From positions 310,001 through 374,000 of the forward strand of contig NZ_VWSG01000001.1 of assembly GCF_008629655.1 (NCBI RefSeq): a DNA stretch of 64,000 nt, written 5' to 3'. Of the stretch, positions 1 through 7,500 are shown piece by piece. A program made the position numbers and the translations under genes. The notes under the pieces are model-generated. The model had not been told where the DNA came from and made no database searches. It was given only the letters and a program-made list of their open reading frames with translations. Numbering within the stretch: position 1 is the stretch's first letter; the number at the start of each line of letters is the position of its first letter. Origin of the DNA: Paenimyroides baculatum (GTDB lineage: Bacteria > Bacteroidota > Bacteroidia > Flavobacteriales > Flavobacteriaceae).

Positions 1-1
1 T

Positions 2-268
2 TTAGAGCCATATACGTTTGACTATATTTTATTGTGTAACAAAATATGTGGTCGTTCACACTATAACATGCAAGCAAAAGTTATAGTTGAAACAGAAAAC
101 GAGTTTAAAAAATGGATAGGTCAACAACCTAAATTAGGAAAACAAGTAGCTGAAGAAAAAGCTGCTGCTGCAGCTCCGAAAGTTGAAGCACAGCCGGTTC
201 AAACTCCAGTAGCAGAACCACAAATTGTAGTTGATACTACAGCAGTAGTTGCTCAAGTAATTAAATAA
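2..268 (+). CDS. coxB: cytochrome c oxidase subunit II, C-terminal part (5' truncated by window edge)
   Basis: The reading frame is open from base 2, so this is the end of a longer gene and the TTG at 32 is an internal Leu codon. The visible part carries the CuA site: Cys (35-37), Cys (47-49), His (59-61) and Met (68-70) in the spacing C-x3-C-x3-H-x2-M. The Glu usually found between the two Cys is replaced by Ile; its role in the family is through the backbone carbonyl, so the site should still work. An Ala/Pro/Gln-rich, probably disordered tail of about 40 residues follows. It lies 27 nt before coxA and is certainly in the same operon. CuA accepts electrons from cytochrome c on the periplasmic side. 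Confidence 0.93.
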   Translation, partial: LEPYTFDYILLCNKICGRSHYNMQAKVIVETENEFKKWIGQQPKLGKQVAEEKAAAAAPKVEAQPVQTPVAEPQIVVDTTAVVAQVIK

Positions 269-295
269 TTTGTTTACCAATATAAAATTATTAGT

Positions 296-2101
296 ATGTC
301 AGCAGTAGTAGGACACGAATTAACACACGATCACTCACACGATGATCACCACCATAAAGAAACTTTTGTAACAAAGTACATCTTTAGTCAGGATCATAAA
401 ATGATTGCCAAACAATTCCTTGTAACAGGTATTATTATGGGAATCATTGGTATTGCAATGTCATTATTATTCCGTATCCAAATCGCTTGGCCAGAAGAAT
501 CATTCAAAGTATTCTCTTGGTTATTAGGAGACGATTTCGCTCCGGGTGGTGTAATGCGTAACGATATTTATTTAGCTTTAGTTACCATTCACGGAACCAT
601 CATGGTATTCTTTGTATTAACTGCAGGTTTATCAGGTACGTTCTCTAACTTATTAATTCCATTACAGATCGGAGCGCGCGATATGGCTTCAGGATTCATG
701 AATATGTTATCATATTGGATCTTCTTTATTGCTTGTATCGTAATGATTTCTTCATTGTTCGTAGAGTCTGGACCGGCTTCGGCAGGTTGGACTATCTATC
801 CTCCGTTATCGGCAGTTCCTGAAGCAATTCCAGGTTCTGGTACAGGTATGACGTTGTGGTTGGTTTCTATGGCATTGTTCATTGCACAATCGTTAATGGG
901 GTCATTAAACTATGTGGTAACGGTGTTAAACATGCGTACAAAAGGTATGTCTATGACACGTTTGCCGTTAACAATATGGGCTTTATGGGTAACTGCAATT
1001 ATTGGTATTGTATCGTTCCCTGTATTATTATCGGCTGCATTATTGTTAATTATGGATAGAAGCTTTGGTACGTCTTTCTTCTTGTCTGATATTTATTTAG
1101 CAGGAGAGGTGTTACATTATCAAGGTGGATCTCCGGTATTATTTGAACACTTGTTCTGGTTCTTAGGTCACCCTGAGGTATATATCGTAATTTTACCAGC
1201 AATGGGTATTACGTCAGAAGTAATTTCGGCAAACGCTCGTAAACCTATCTTTGGTTACCGTGCCATGATTACATCTATCTTAGCAATTGCATTTTTATCT
1301 ACAATTGTTTGGGGTCACCACATGTTCGTATCAGGTATGAACCCGTTCTTAGGTTCGGTATTTACCTTTACAACATTGTTAATTGCAATTCCATCGGCAG
1401 TAAAAGCGTTCAACTACATTACTACATTATGGAAAGGTAATTTACAAATGAACCCTTCTATGTTATTCTGTATTGGTTTCGTATCAACGTTCATTACAGG
1501 TGGTGTAACAGGTATTATATTAGGAGATTCAACGTTGGATATCAACGTACACGATACGTATTTCGTTATTGCACACTTTCACTTAGTAATGGGTATATCT
1601 GCTCTTTACGGAATGTTCGCTGGTATTTACCACTGGTTCCCTAAAATGTACGGACGTATGATGAATAAGAACTTAGGTTATATTCACTTCTGGGTAACGG
1701 TAGTTTGTGCTTACGGAGTTTTCTTCCCAATGCACTTTATTGGTATGGCTGGTTTACCACGTCGTTACTACACCAACTCAGCGTTCCCAATGTTCGACGA
1801 TATGGTAGATGTGAATATCTTAATTACCATGTTTGCATTAGTAGGAGCAGCGTTCCAATTGGTATTCTTGTTTAACTTCTTCTATAGTATTTTCTATGGT
1901 AAGAAAGCGCCAAGAAACCCATGGAGAGCTACAACTTTAGAATGGACTACACCGGTAGAGCACATGCACGGTAACTGGCCGGGGGCAATTCCAGAAGTAT
2001 ACCGTTGGCCTTATGATTATTCTAAGCCTGGTTACGAAGAAGATTTTGTTCCGCAGACTGTGCCTTTAAGAGATGGCGAAAAAGATGGTGGACATCTTTA
2101 A
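296..2101 (+). CDS. coxA: cytochrome c oxidase subunit I (heme-copper oxidase catalytic subunit)
   Basis: This 601-aa protein with about 12 membrane segments is the catalytic subunit that reduces O2 and pumps protons. Visible ligands are His99 in TIHGT (low-spin heme), His292 and Tyr296 in GHPEVY (CuB ligand and its cross-linked Tyr), the pair His341-His342 (CuB), and His427 and His429 in AHFH (heme a3 and low-spin heme). The Tyr in GHPEVY marks an A-type aa3/caa3-like oxidase. The N-terminus has an unusual His/Asp-rich run (about residues 7-20) before the first helix, which might bind metal. Subunit II ends 27 nt upstream. The subunit III/IV and assembly genes are about 22 kb away in this window. 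Confidence 0.98.
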   Translation: MSAVVGHELTHDHSHDDHHHKETFVTKYIFSQDHKMIAKQFLVTGIIMGIIGIAMSLLFRIQIAWPEESFKVFSWLLGDDFAPGGVMRNDIYLALVTIHGTIMVFFVLTAGLSGTFSNLLIPLQIGARDMASGFMNMLSYWIFFIACIVMISSLFVESGPASAGWTIYPPLSAVPEAIPGSGTGMTLWLVSMALFIAQSLMGSLNYVVTVLNMRTKGMSMTRLPLTIWALWVTAIIGIVSFPVLLSAALLLIMDRSFGTSFFLSDIYLAGEVLHYQGGSPVLFEHLFWFLGHPEVYIVILPAMGITSEVISANARKPIFGYRAMITSILAIAFLSTIVWGHHMFVSGMNPFLGSVFTFTTLLIAIPSAVKAFNYITTLWKGNLQMNPSMLFCIGFVSTFITGGVTGIILGDSTLDINVHDTYFVIAHFHLVMGISALYGMFAGIYHWFPKMYGRMMNKNLGYIHFWVTVVCAYGVFFPMHFIGMAGLPRRYYTNSAFPMFDDMVDVNILITMFALVGAAFQLVFLFNFFYSIFYGKKAPRNPWRATTLEWTTPVEHMHGNWPGAIPEVYRWPYDYSKPGYEEDFVPQTVPLRDGEKDGGHL

Positions 2102-2110
2102 TATATATAA

Positions 2111-2138
2111 AACTCCCGCAATTTGTGGGAGTTTTTTT
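2111..2138 (+). terminator. terminator after coxA
   Basis: Inverted repeat AACTCCC (2111-2117) / GGGAGTT (2127-2133) followed by a T run, 10 nt after the coxA stop. Confidence 0.85.
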
Positions 2139-2209
2139 ATGGATGTTATTTTGCTAAATAGGCTTATATTTATAGTTGAATTTTTTTAAATTTAAATGAA
2201 GACACTCTC

Positions 2210-2815
2210 ATGAAATTAAAAGTTGGTTTTATATATATGTTTGTATGTATCTTTTCTGGTGTGGTTTATCCACAAGAAATGAATAATAATTTACTGTTTA
2301 TACGAGTAGATAAGATCAATGATCTTACTATTGATAAATATCAAACAAAATTTTTCGTTATTGAAGTTGATTCGATAAATATCCCATTGAAAGATAGTGG
2401 AATGATGCCTGTATTAATAGATGATTTTGCTGACGTTCAACTTGAAGATTGTAAACGAGGCAAATCTTTTAATATTAATGATGTGTATACGACAGATACA
2501 TTTAATGCTGTAAGCAATTACGGAGGGGATAATCTGGAAAGAATAATAGATAATCTAAAAGAAATGAATTATTTATCATCAATTAAGATTAAAGATTTAT
2601 CTTATTCCAAGAACATAAAAATATATTATACTATAATAAAAAGTGAATATTGCATTGGGAATTTGACTGATAAGAGTGATAGAGACTATTATAATAATAA
2701 AAAGATCGTAATAATGAGCAGTCCAATTACTATAGATAATAAATATAAAATCCCTAAATCAGATCTTTTTGAAGTTTATAAAGCTATAAATTATAATTAT
2801 TTCATGGTAGATTAA
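2210..2815 (+). CDS. orphan secreted protein, function unknown
   Basis: This 201-aa protein has an N-terminal hydrophobic segment (about residues 4-20) ending near a VVYPQ site, which looks like a cleavable signal peptide. The mature part is polar, rich in Asp, Asn, Ile and Tyr, and has no motif I recognise. A TATATTTA stretch upstream resembles a weak -7 box. The gene is noticeably more A/T-rich in codon use than coxA before it and is followed by palindromic repeats, suggesting an accessory gene. It is probably real because the frame is long, starts with ATG and has a signal peptide. No function can be assigned. Confidence 0.6.
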   Translation: MKLKVGFIYMFVCIFSGVVYPQEMNNNLLFIRVDKINDLTIDKYQTKFFVIEVDSINIPLKDSGMMPVLIDDFADVQLEDCKRGKSFNINDVYTTDTFNAVSNYGGDNLERIIDNLKEMNYLSSIKIKDLSYSKNIKIYYTIIKSEYCIGNLTDKSDRDYYNNKKIVIMSSPITIDNKYKIPKSDLFEVYKAINYNYFMVD

Positions 2816-2844
2816 GTAAAATCTGTATCAGAGAAATCCCGTGA

Positions 2845-2863
2845 CGCGGATTTGTAATCCGTG
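2845..2863. repeat. REP-like palindrome (CGGATT-tgt-AATCCG)
   Basis: Short palindrome CGGATT (2847-2852) / AATCCG (2856-2861) with a 3-nt loop, in the gap before the FAD monooxygenase. From memory of Bacteroidota genomes this resembles dispersed intergenic palindromes; only one copy is in this window. Confidence 0.5.
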
Positions 2864-2877
2864 AATTTAAAAATCAT

Positions 2878-2903
2878 GCTGGCGCGAGCATCTTGCTCGT
2901 GCT
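2878..2903. repeat. 26-bp palindromic repeat, copy 1
   Basis: Contains CGAGCA-tct-TGCTCG (2885-2899). The 26 bases from 2878 to 2903 recur identically and in the same orientation at 4130-4155, so the monooxygenase gene lies between two direct copies. The form is that of REP-type dispersed repeats. Confidence 0.75.
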
Positions 2904-2918
2904 CATAAAAAGATTAAT

Positions 2919-4055
2919 ATGAAACAAATTGCAATTATAGGTGCAGGAATTGGCGGACTAACTGCTGCTTTAGCTTTTAAACAAAAAGGTTTTAATGTTA
3001 CAGTGTACGAAAGTGCTACTGAGATTAAACCGGTTGGTGCCGGAATCGGAATAGCGAACAATGCCATGCAGATTTTTAAAAAGTTGGGTATTCACGAAAA
3101 GATTGAAAACGCAGGCGTAAAGGTTTCTTCAATGAATATTACTGATCATAAGTTGCGATCACTTTCGGTTATGGATCTTAAAGAGTTTGAAGTTAAATAC
3201 GGCGTTTGTAATGTTTCTATTCACCGTGCAGTTTTACAAAATATCTTGGCAGAAGAAATCGGTTTTAAAAATATAAAATTATCAAAACGACTTTTAAAGA
3301 TTGAACAAAGCGAAAACGTCAAATTGTTTTTTGAAGATGGCTCAATTGAAACTGCCGATATTGTTATTGCTGCCGATGGTATTAAGTCTTTTGTGCGAAA
3401 TCAGTTGTTTGATCCATCACAAATACGCGATACAAAGCAGATATGTTGGCGAGGTGTTTCAAAAGTATTGTTGCCTAAAGATTACAACAATAAAGCTGTA
3501 GAAGCTTGGGGTAAAGGAAAACGCTTTGGTTTTGTTCAAATTAATAGTCAAGACATCTATTGGTATGCCGTTGTAAACGAATCTTTAATCAATCAGCATG
3601 ATAATGACTTGGAGGATTTATTTTCAGATTTTAGTAACGATGTACTAAATATTATTGAAAGTACGTCTAATGGTACTGTTATTAAAAACGGAATCATAGA
3701 TTTAAAACCTATTCATAAATGGTATAATAAAAACGTATGCTTATTGGGGGATGCAGCACATGCTACTACTCCAAATTTAGGTCAGGGAGCTTGTCAGGCA
3801 ATTGAAGATGCCTATTTGCTTGCCAAACTTTATCAGGAAGATAAGCCAATAGAAACTGTTTTTAAAGAGTATCAAAAGCTACGAATCAAGAAAGCACATG
3901 AAATTGTAAAATCAAGCTGGAGAATTGGTAAAATAGCTCATCTCGAAAATAGTTTTATTATTTATGTTAGAAATTTATTAATGCGTTGTATTCCAAAATC
4001 AGCTAACAACAAACAGTTAGAAAGTATTTTTAAAGTGGGTTATTTAAGGAATTAG
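2919..4055 (+). CDS. FAD-dependent aromatic monooxygenase family protein
   Basis: This 378-aa flavoprotein monooxygenase belongs to the p-hydroxybenzoate hydroxylase/UbiH/TetX-like group. It has the N-terminal GAGIGG dinucleotide-binding turn (residues 8-13), a central ADG motif (about residue 150) and the ribityl-binding GD motif (Gly277-Asp278) followed by AAHATTP and NLGQGA. Members insert one O atom into aromatic or related substrates using FAD and NAD(P)H; the substrate here is unknown, and TetX-like drug inactivation cannot be excluded. The gene stands alone between two identical 26-bp palindromes. A decayed copy of its 3' end lies at 7376-7486. Confidence 0.85.
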   Translation: MKQIAIIGAGIGGLTAALAFKQKGFNVTVYESATEIKPVGAGIGIANNAMQIFKKLGIHEKIENAGVKVSSMNITDHKLRSLSVMDLKEFEVKYGVCNVSIHRAVLQNILAEEIGFKNIKLSKRLLKIEQSENVKLFFEDGSIETADIVIAADGIKSFVRNQLFDPSQIRDTKQICWRGVSKVLLPKDYNNKAVEAWGKGKRFGFVQINSQDIYWYAVVNESLINQHDNDLEDLFSDFSNDVLNIIESTSNGTVIKNGIIDLKPIHKWYNKNVCLLGDAAHATTPNLGQGACQAIEDAYLLAKLYQEDKPIETVFKEYQKLRIKKAHEIVKSSWRIGKIAHLENSFIIYVRNLLMRCIPKSANNKQLESIFKVGYLRN

Positions 4056-4129
4056 TAGTAAAGTTATTATAGATACACCGTAAAAGTAAGGTAATGTATC
4101 ATAAGTGTTGATAGAATTTATAACCCCAC

Positions 4130-4155
4130 GCTGGCGCGAGCATCTTGCTCGTGCT
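4130..4155. repeat. 26-bp palindromic repeat, copy 2
   Basis: Identical to 2878-2903, in direct orientation, 75 nt after the monooxygenase stop. Confidence 0.75.
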
Positions 4156-4862
4156 ATAATAAATGGCAGCTATATTTTTATTAAAGAAATCTTTAAACTT
4201 TTTATTGGTAATCATTTTATCAATTAGTTTAAAAATGGTGTGTTTTTTGCACCTTGCGTACGCATTTAAAAAGATTGAACCGTAAAACCATCTGCTTTAG
4301 TAAAAGAGAAGTTATGCTCAAGGCTGTTTTAAATATTTATTTTTCCTAGATTTTCAACAATCAGTGAATTTGTAGCTAAGACTTATAAGTACAAAAAAAG
4401 CAGGCGTTATGCAAGTCATGTTCGGGCTTTCTTTAAATCTTTAGCTCTGTAAGTACATTACCTTTATGAAGGATTTCTTTTCTTTATGTACTTGGTACCG
4501 AATGTGGTTTATCTTATATGGACCATCCCTATGGACCGAAGTGAGAAGGTTATTTTAAATTTTTGCTAAATGTTTACAATGTGAATAGTCTAAATCAACA
4601 GCCGATTAAGATATTTATGAAAAACATACATTTTTACCATATATCGGTTACATAACTAATAATTACTCAAAAACGAATAACCGAAAGATTTTCTAAAATA
4701 GCAGCTAGGGGGATGCTCCGTAGATAAAGCATGGTTAAGGCTACCCTAGTGTATGAAACATATTTTCGGTAAAATGGATAAAAAGCAAAAAATTCGACTA
4801 CCTCTTTATGAAATAGTAGAATTTATTACTTTTTGTGGGATATTAAGTTAATTGAGTAATTC
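4156..4862. other. 0.7-kb non-coding region with several hairpins
   Basis: No reading frame with coding character is visible on either strand. The stretch holds several inverted repeats: AAGTACAT/ATGTACTT near 4449-4489, GGACCAT/ATGGACC near 4521-4538 (one mismatch), a possible CCGAT/ATCGG pair near 4602-4647, the nested structure listed at 4680-4770, and a hairpin TTC-g-ACTA / TAGT-a-GAA near 4793-4822 followed by T-rich sequence. Such a density of pairings suggests one or more structured RNAs, or the wreck of a mobile element. Confidence 0.4.
4680..4770 (+). ncRNA. candidate structured RNA (three nested stems), family unknown
   Basis: Three nested perfect pairings are visible: outer ACCGAAA (4680-4686) with TTTCGGT (4764-4770), middle CTAGGG (4705-4710) with CCCTAG (4744-4749), and inner ATGCT (4713-4717) with AGCAT (4728-4732). 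The block is also richer in G/C than the surrounding sequence. I do not recognise it as tmRNA, SRP RNA, RNase P RNA, 6S RNA or a common riboswitch. The strand is uncertain because the stems pair on either strand. It could be a leader, a small RNA or a relic. Confidence 0.35.
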
Positions 4863-5270
4863 TTATTTTTTTAACAATTGTTCTAAGTAAAGTGTCTTGT
4901 CTTTTTCTGCTTGTAAAAGACGTTCGTATAATTTCTTGTTCTCATCATACGCTTCTACTAGTTTGTCTAAAGGATTGAAAGTTGGATTGTACAAATTCTT
5001 CACAGCAGAAGAATCATTTTGAAAAGTATTATGAGAAATTATATTAATCATTCGTTCGTCCGAATATTCTTTTATTGCGTTCGCTGGCACGTCTAAAGCT
5101 TTAGCAATCTCGTTTAGCTTGGCATCGTCTAATTCTTCTGTATTTTCAATTACCGACATTTTTTGCTGGCTGATACCCAGAAGCTCCGCAAGTGTTTCTT
5201 GTTTCATTCCTTTCATTTCGCGTATACGGCTAATGTTACGTCCTAAATGTTTTTTTTGAGTCGTCTCCAT
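4863..5270 (-). CDS. XRE-family helix-turn-helix transcriptional regulator
   Basis: The protein is 135 aa from the ATG at 5270. A longer reading from a TTG at 5297 is possible, but that TTG lies inside the promoter -7 box, and the ATG has an AGAGGA Shine-Dalgarno-like stretch just upstream. An HTH_XRE domain occupies about residues 8-65, with recognition-helix sequence ISQQKMSVIE. A linker follows, then a charged C-terminal helix (about 100-135, rich in Glu, Lys and Leu) likely to be a coiled-coil oligomerisation element. It stands alone, so its targets are unknown; the adjoining non-coding region is a candidate for autoregulation. Confidence 0.85.
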   Translation of the reverse strand: METTQKKHLGRNISRIREMKGMKQETLAELLGISQQKMSVIENTEELDDAKLNEIAKALDVPANAIKEYSDERMINIISHNTFQNDSSAVKNLYNPTFNPLDKLVEAYDENKKLYERLLQAEKDKTLYLEQLLKK

Positions 5271-5294
5271 AAGTCCTCTGTATTTTGATAAATT

Positions 5295-5324
5295 CAAATA
5301 TACTCATTTTTTTTAATAACAAAA
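5295..5324 (-). promoter_or_regulatory. promoter of the XRE regulator
   Basis: On the minus strand, TTTTG (5324-5320), a 17-nt spacer, then TATATTTG (5302-5295) fit the Bacteroidota consensus TTTG-N(17-23)-TAnnTTTG. The predicted start leaves a leader of roughly 20 nt before the ATG at 5270. Confidence 0.7.
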
Positions 5325-5611
5325 GGCATATCTAAAATGTATGCTCCTTAGGAAACGCAAAAAAGTGAAGAGTATCGTGAAGTTAAAAGAACCAAGAATT
5401 CCACAGTTGATTATGAATATCAACAGATGTATTTTTTTATTACTCAGTGCAAAAAAACATGCATGGCTATTTAAATAAAATTGTCCGATTGCGTAATTTA
5501 TGGAGCAGGTTATTTTGTTTACACTTGCCGAAGTTGGAGTCACGCTAGAGTTATTATATTTACAAGTCTTTTGTGCTCTTAAAACTGGAAATGATTTTTA
5601 TTCGACATAAT
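5325..5611. other. intergenic region, nothing recognised
   Basis: Apart from the regulator promoter at its left edge, this stretch holds only short open frames (5341-5478 plus, 5313-5543 minus) without a ribosome site or recognisable protein. No RNA gene or repeat is evident. Confidence 0.5.
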
Positions 5612-5640
5612 AAAAAAAGAAGCCAACTTAATGGCTTCTT
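5612..5640 (-). terminator. terminator of the DUF4394 gene
   Basis: AAGAAGCCA (5617-5625) / TGGCTTCTT (5632-5640). On the minus strand the stem is followed by seven T (5618-5612). Confidence 0.85.
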
Positions 5641-5679
5641 ACTTAATTAAATTACACTTATTATTGTTTGTTGTTTATT

Positions 5680-7206
5680 TTAAAATCCAAGCCCAACAGC
5701 CATTGCTGTTATATTATTTTGAAAACTTGATACTAAAGTAGCTTGCCCGGTCATTAAATTAATACTGTAAACTCCTTTTGCACCGTTCACTGTAAACAAC
5801 CCGAAAGCACTGTTACTTGTTCCTCCAATATCAAATCCGTTATCTGCTTCAATATTTATTCCTAAAGCCCCAACAGAAACTAAAACGCCGTCATTTGGTG
5901 GGGTTTGGGTGTATAACATATTGGTTTCAGAATCAACTACATATAATAATGTTGATGTTGCAGACGCTGCACTATTTGTGTACGCGGCTCCTGTAATATT
6001 GGGAGATCCGGGATTTAGATTTCCGTCTGTTGCTGCAACAGTTCCTAAATCTGGGTGTAACCTTAAATTTTGACCATTGTTACTAACTAATCTTATACGG
6101 TCAACAGTTGGATTGAAATCAAAACCAAATGTGGTTCCTGATAAAGCAGGAGTCAGAGTAGCACCAATCGCGGTTGTTTGACCGTTAGATGTATTAATAG
6201 TAAGTAACCTGCTTTTATTAGTTATGGCATATAGCATTCCTTTTGCAGGACGAAAATCTAAACCAACAATCATTTCATTGCTTTCAAGACCTAAAAGATC
6301 AGCTTGAGAAGACGAACCGTTAATTGGATTAAATCGAATAAGCTTGTTATCAGATGTGGTAGCAAATGCAACTGGGTTTGTTTTAAATGCCAAACTTATA
6401 ACAGGTTCGGCAAACATTCCAACCATACTTGCTTTTCCTGAAGTCAGGTTAATAGTATATAGTGTTGATTTATCATTATTGCGGGTTACAGCTAAAGCCG
6501 CAGAATTATCGGGATTAATATCGAAATCACCTACACCGTTAAAATCTACTGTTAAATTACCGACAAATTGTAAACCACCATCATTAGGCGGAGTTTGAAT
6601 GTAAAGTTTATCTTCTTCAAAATCAATATCGTACAATTGTGTTGAAGCAGCTCCTGCCACACTGTTTGTATAGGCAACAGCACCAATTCTTGGAGAATTT
6701 CCACCGTTTATTGATCCGTCAGTAGCCGCTACCGTACCAAGCTCCGGGTGTAATCTTAAATTTTGTCCCGATTCGGTTACTAATCTGATTCTGTCAACAG
6801 TTGGATTAAAATCAATAGAAGCATTTGCACCCGAAACAGCAGGATTTAATGGTTGGTCACTTAAAGCAGTTGCTAAGCCAGAAACTTCATGAATAAAGTA
6901 CAACCTGCCGGTGCTGCCTAAACCGTATAATTGACCGGTTGCCGGACGATAATCGATACTCGTAATTGTTTCGCCAGACTGCATACCAGTTATTGAAACC
7001 GTACTTATAGGATTGTTAAGATTTTTAGCATTATAAAATGCCAGTTTGTTATTGTTTGTTAAAGCAGTAAAATTAACATCAGGAGCTTGAACCGGATTGC
7101 CAATTTGGTCGATCGGTAAAATATCATCGTTACAGCCAACAAAAGCCAAACATAAAACAGATGTTTTTAAGATTCTTTGAATTGTTTTCTTTTTCATAAC
7201 TTTCAA
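5680..7206 (-). CDS. DUF4394 lipoprotein with two tandem repeats
   Basis: This 508-aa protein begins with a lipoprotein signal: Lys-rich start, hydrophobic core and lipobox AFVGC with Cys25 as the predicted lipidated residue (numbering from 7206; an ATG at 7197 is an equally good start). The mature part is two copies of a module of about 220 residues, each containing DFNPTVDRIRLV and GQNLRLHP, characteristic of DUF4394. The repeats probably form a beta-propeller-like fold because short strands recur (for example LYGLG, LYAIT). The function of this cell-surface family is unknown. The gene is monocistronic, with its own terminator. Confidence 0.85.
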   Translation of the reverse strand: MKVMKKKTIQRILKTSVLCLAFVGCNDDILPIDQIGNPVQAPDVNFTALTNNNKLAFYNAKNLNNPISTVSITGMQSGETITSIDYRPATGQLYGLGSTGRLYFIHEVSGLATALSDQPLNPAVSGANASIDFNPTVDRIRLVTESGQNLRLHPELGTVAATDGSINGGNSPRIGAVAYTNSVAGAASTQLYDIDFEEDKLYIQTPPNDGGLQFVGNLTVDFNGVGDFDINPDNSAALAVTRNNDKSTLYTINLTSGKASMVGMFAEPVISLAFKTNPVAFATTSDNKLIRFNPINGSSSQADLLGLESNEMIVGLDFRPAKGMLYAITNKSRLLTINTSNGQTTAIGATLTPALSGTTFGFDFNPTVDRIRLVSNNGQNLRLHPDLGTVAATDGNLNPGSPNITGAAYTNSAASATSTLLYVVDSETNMLYTQTPPNDGVLVSVGALGINIEADNGFDIGGTSNSAFGLFTVNGAKGVYSINLMTGQATLVSSFQNNITAMAVGLGF

Positions 7207-7375
7207 TTTAGAATTTTAAATTATATACGAAGCAATTACTGTTTTGGATTTAGAAATTAAAAGAAAATATAATATTTTGTACAATTTATTGACTTTTGTA
7301 AACAAGGTTTCCGGCATAGTGTCTCAAAGTTTTAAAAAGGATCAAATGAAAGTGCTGTAATTTAGGGAGATATGT
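7207..7375. other. AT-rich intergenic region
   Basis: This is the upstream region of the DUF4394 gene. Nothing beyond AT-rich sequence is seen, and there is no clear -7 box match. Confidence 0.4.
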
Positions 7376-7486
7376 AATTTTTCTATTTATGTTAGAAATT
7401 TATTAATGCGTTGTATTCCAAATTCAGCAAACAACAAACAGTTACGAAGTATTTTTAATGTGGATTATTTTAGATGCATCAAATGA
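7376..7486 (+). pseudogene. 3' remnant of a second FAD monooxygenase
   Basis: The bases closely match the 3' end of the intact monooxygenase gene (about 3949-4046). In frame from 7385 they encode IYVRNLLMRCIPNSANNKQL and a further stretch like SIFNVDYF, against IYVRNLLMRCIPKSANNKQL and SIFKVGYL in the intact gene. A TGA ends the frame at 7484-7486. Nothing of the FAD-binding domain is present upstream, so only about 35 codons survive. The likely history is gene duplication (or a second acquired copy) followed by deletion of most of it. Confidence 0.8.
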
Positions 7487-7500
7487 ATAAAAAAATCCTT

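Noticed and set aside
2919..4055. Specific call as the tetracycline-inactivating enzyme TetX
   Set aside because: The shared fold and length are not enough; the substrate-binding residues could not be compared without alignment.
4680..4770. Interpretation as tmRNA, group II intron domain V or SRP RNA
   Set aside because: None of the diagnostic sequences of these families is present; only the stems are seen.
5341..5478. 45-codon plus-strand frame beginning MLLRKRKKVK
   Set aside because: It is Lys-rich by AT bias, has no promoter or Shine-Dalgarno and no family resemblance. It might be a relic but is not supportable as a gene.
5313..5543. 76-aa minus-strand frame in the regulator upstream region
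   Set aside because: It has no start-site signals, an odd hydrophobic/aromatic composition and no recognisable family; its 3' end overlaps the regulator promoter.
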